Shown one piece after another: positions 62,147 to 64,000 of a stretch of DNA of 64,000 bases. The number at the start of each line of letters is the position of its first letter. Within the stretch, counting starts at the first letter, position 1. The position numbers and the translations under genes are program-made. The notes beneath the pieces were generated by a model. That model had not been told where the DNA came from, did no database searches, and saw only the letters and a list, made by a program, of their open reading frames with translations. This stretch comes from Streptomyces sp. AC512_CC834 (GTDB lineage Bacteria; Actinomycetota; Actinomycetes; Streptomycetales; Streptomycetaceae): assembly GCF_019049325.1 (NCBI RefSeq), contig NZ_JAGMUO010000101.1, positions 176,764 to 240,763 on the forward strand. Direction: 5' to 3'.

Positions 62147-62674
62147 ATGGGGGCATTGAGGCGGATATTGAGGCGGATATGGCGTGTGGCTCCGGTGGTC
62201 GTCGGCTCGGTCGTCGCCGTCGGCGGCGTCGTCGCGTGCGAGCCGGGCGGAATAGGTTCCGCCGCGGTGGCGTACACGACCGACCAGACCGTGACCCGCG
62301 AACTGGAGCGGCAGAAGGCGGAGGTGCGGTGGCTCACCTGCACCGCCTCCTACGGCGACCGGGGCAGCACCGCGTCGGCGAGCGAGAACACCGTCGCCTC
62401 CGTCGACTGCGAGGGCAGGACGGACGGCGGCAAGGACATCACCGTCGACGGCAAGGTGACCCGTGTCGTCAACGGGGCCTGCGTGCGCGGGAATCTGACG
62501 GCCGAGGTCGACGGCAAGCAGTGGTTCCGGGTCAAGGGCCTGGGCAACTGCGACGCCACGAGCGCCCCGCCCGCCAACCGGCCCTCCCCGGACCGGCCGG
62601 GGCCCACCGTGACCGTCACCCGGACCATCTGGTGCCCGGACGACCCGCACTGCCACCCGGTCGAGGGCAAGTAG
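62147..62674 (+). CDS. Putative lipoprotein of unknown function
   Basis: 175 residues. N-terminal basic start (MGALRRILRRIWRV), hydrophobic stretch and a lipobox-like GGVVAC with Cys at about residue 31, so likely lipid-anchored. The mature part contains Cys at LTCTASYGD, VDCEGR, GACVRGN and GNCDATS that could form two disulphides. The body repeats a DUF4333-like strand pattern (AEVDGKQWFRVKGLGNC). The C-terminus is Pro-rich. Function unknown. Confidence 0.72.
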   Translation: MGALRRILRRIWRVAPVVVGSVVAVGGVVACEPGGIGSAAVAYTTDQTVTRELERQKAEVRWLTCTASYGDRGSTASASENTVASVDCEGRTDGGKDITVDGKVTRVVNGACVRGNLTAEVDGKQWFRVKGLGNCDATSAPPANRPSPDRPGPTVTVTRTIWCPDDPHCHPVEGK

Positions 62675-62759
62675 CCCGGCGGGCCGCAGGCCGGTCGCCG
62701 TGGCCGGTATGTGATCCAAACCTCTGTCGGCGGGCGGCGCCCCTGCATAGGGTGAGGGG

Positions 62760-64000
62760 GTGACACAGCCCGTAGCGCCTGCCTACCTCCGCTTTCCGCA
62801 CCCGCACGGCGAGTTGGTCGCCTTCACCGCCGAGGACGACGTGTGGCTCGCCCCGCTCGACGGCGGCCGGGCCTGGCGGGTCAGCGCCGACAACGTGCCG
62901 GTGAACCACCCGCGGATCTCGCCCGACGGCACCACGGTCGCCTGGACCTCCACCCGCGACGGCGCCCCCGAGGTGCACGTCGCCCCCGTCGACGGCGGCT
63001 CCGCCAAGCGCCTCACCCACTGGGGCAGCATCAAGACGCAGGTACGCGGCTGGACCGCCGAAGGCCGCGTCCTCGCCCTCAGCACGTACGGGCAGGCCAG
63101 CCTGCGCCGCAGTTGGGCCCGCGCCGTCCCGCTCGACGGCGGACCGGCCACCACCCTGCCGTACGGGCCCGTCGGCGACGTCGCGCACGGCCCGCACACC
63201 GTGCTGCTGTCCGCGCCCATGGGCCGCGAGGCCGCCTGGTGGAAGCGCTACCGGGGCGGTACGGCGGGCAAGCTGTGGATCGACGCCGAGGACGACGGCG
63301 AGTTCGTACGCCTGCACGCCGACCTCGACGGCAATATCGAGTACCCCTTCTGGGTCGGCGACCGCATCGCGTTCCTCTCCGACCACGAGGGCACCGGCGC
63401 CCTCTACTCCTCCCTCGCCGACGGCTCCGACCTGCGCCGGCACACACCTCTCGAAGGCTTCTACGCCCGGCACGCCGCCACCGACGGCACCCGCGTCGTC
63501 TACGCGTCCGCCGGTGAACTGTGGACGCTGGACGACCTCGACGGGGCCGAGCCGCGCCGGCTCGACGTCCGGCTCGGCGGCGCCCGCGTCGACCTCCAGT
63601 CCTACCCGGTCAACGCCGCCCACTGGTTCGGCTCCGCGTCCCCCGACCACACCGCGCGCGGCAGCGCCGTCGCCGTACGCGGCGGCGTGCACTGGGTCAC
63701 CCACCGTTCGGGACCCGCCCGCGCGCTCGCGGCGACACCCGGCGTACGCACCCGGCTGCCGCGCACCTTCCGCGCCGACGGCGAGGAGTGGGTGGTGTGG
63801 GTGACGGACGCCGAGGGCGACGACGCCCTGGAGTTCGCGCCCGCCACCGGACTCGCCCCCGGCGCCTCCGCCCGCCGCCTGGCCGCCGGACAGCTCGGCC
63901 GGGTGCTGAACCTCGCCGTGGCCCCGGACGGCAGCCGCGTCGCCGTAGCCTCGCACGACGGGCGGGTGCTGCTCGTGGAGCGCGAGAGCGGCGAGGTCCG
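62760..64000 (+). CDS. Tricorn-type S41 peptidase, N-terminal part (cut by window edge)
   Basis: The visible 413 residues are beta-propeller-like: YLRFPHPHGELVAFTAEDDV, PLDGGRAWRVSADNVPVNHP, RISPDGTTVAWTSTRDGAPE, VPLDGGPATTLPYG, WVGDRIAFLSDHEGTGALYS. This is the six-bladed N-terminal propeller of tricorn proteases. The catalytic S41/PDZ half would lie beyond 64000 and is not seen. The GTG at 62760 lies 6 nt after TAGGGT, again leaderless. Tricorn degrades peptides from the proteasome. Confidence 0.85.
   Translation, partial: MTQPVAPAYLRFPHPHGELVAFTAEDDVWLAPLDGGRAWRVSADNVPVNHPRISPDGTTVAWTSTRDGAPEVHVAPVDGGSAKRLTHWGSIKTQVRGWTAEGRVLALSTYGQASLRRSWARAVPLDGGPATTLPYGPVGDVAHGPHTVLLSAPMGREAAWWKRYRGGTAGKLWIDAEDDGEFVRLHADLDGNIEYPFWVGDRIAFLSDHEGTGALYSSLADGSDLRRHTPLEGFYARHAATDGTRVVYASAGELWTLDDLDGAEPRRLDVRLGGARVDLQSYPVNAAHWFGSASPDHTARGSAVAVRGGVHWVTHRSGPARALAATPGVRTRLPRTFRADGEEWVVWVTDAEGDDALEFAPATGLAPGASARRLAAGQLGRVLNLAVAPDGSRVAVASHDGRVLLVERESGEV

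Noticed and set aside
62616..63956. 446-codon minus-strand frame opposite the tricorn-type gene
   Set aside because: The plus frame shows propeller motifs and a leaderless promoter; the minus frame is Gly/Val/Arg low complexity.

Overview
The window is high-GC actinobacterial chromosome, almost certainly Streptomyces. The evidence is the strong G/C third-position bias, frequent GTG starts, many leaderless promoters (a TANNNT box about 6-8 nt before the start codon), and a gene order that, as I recall it, matches the S. coelicolor SCO2592 to SCO2549 region. No database search was run; family calls come from reading motifs.

Layout. (1) 0-11.1 kb: cell-wall glycopolymer genes, with a Stealth phosphotransferase (cut by the window edge), a GT2 glycosyltransferase, two large GT2-TagF fusions and a membrane-anchored TagF-like protein. 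(2) 11.3-22.2 kb: core genes proB, proA, two related membrane proteins with matching leaderless promoters, an M48 protease, nadD, an LCP/LytR_C protein (PdtA-like, so the polymer theme returns), rsfS and a histidine phosphatase. (3) 22.3-23.3 kb: two identical tRNA-Ala(GGC) genes bracketing two small zinc-binding proteins. (4) 23.3-35.3 kb: a NuoF-like/ferredoxin fusion with a membrane cytochrome partner, leuS behind a leader-peptide attenuator, degV, comEA and comEC. (5) 35.2-43.8 kb: the accessory region. (6) 44-64 kb: core genes YceI, holA, rpsT, lepA, acyl-CoA ligase, a HATPase-PP2C phosphatase, hemW, Uma2, DUF3097, an MBL hydrolase, hrcA-dnaJ under CIRCE, nitronate monooxygenase, rsmE, and a truncated tricorn-type protease.

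The accessory region is the most unusual part. About 5.3 kb lies between two 84-bp direct copies of the comEC 3' end plus the start of the next gene (nat, arylamine N-acetyltransferase). It carries a leftward XRE regulator-SLOG pair. Divergently, across two TTAC-N7-GTAA palindromes, it carries a tightly overlapped DUF6415 / 68-aa CxxC / 28-aa hydrophobic peptide cascade. A hairpin then separates these from an overlapped radical SAM (SPASM-like) gene and a PIMT-like methyltransferase gene. No integrase is present. In a second, nested event an IS607-type transposon (TnpA serine recombinase, TnpB RNA-guided nuclease family) split nat after about 17 codons. I infer that the radical SAM-methyltransferase cassette is a candidate uncharacterised peptide- or protein-modifying system, with the XRE-SLOG pair as its likely sensor-regulator.
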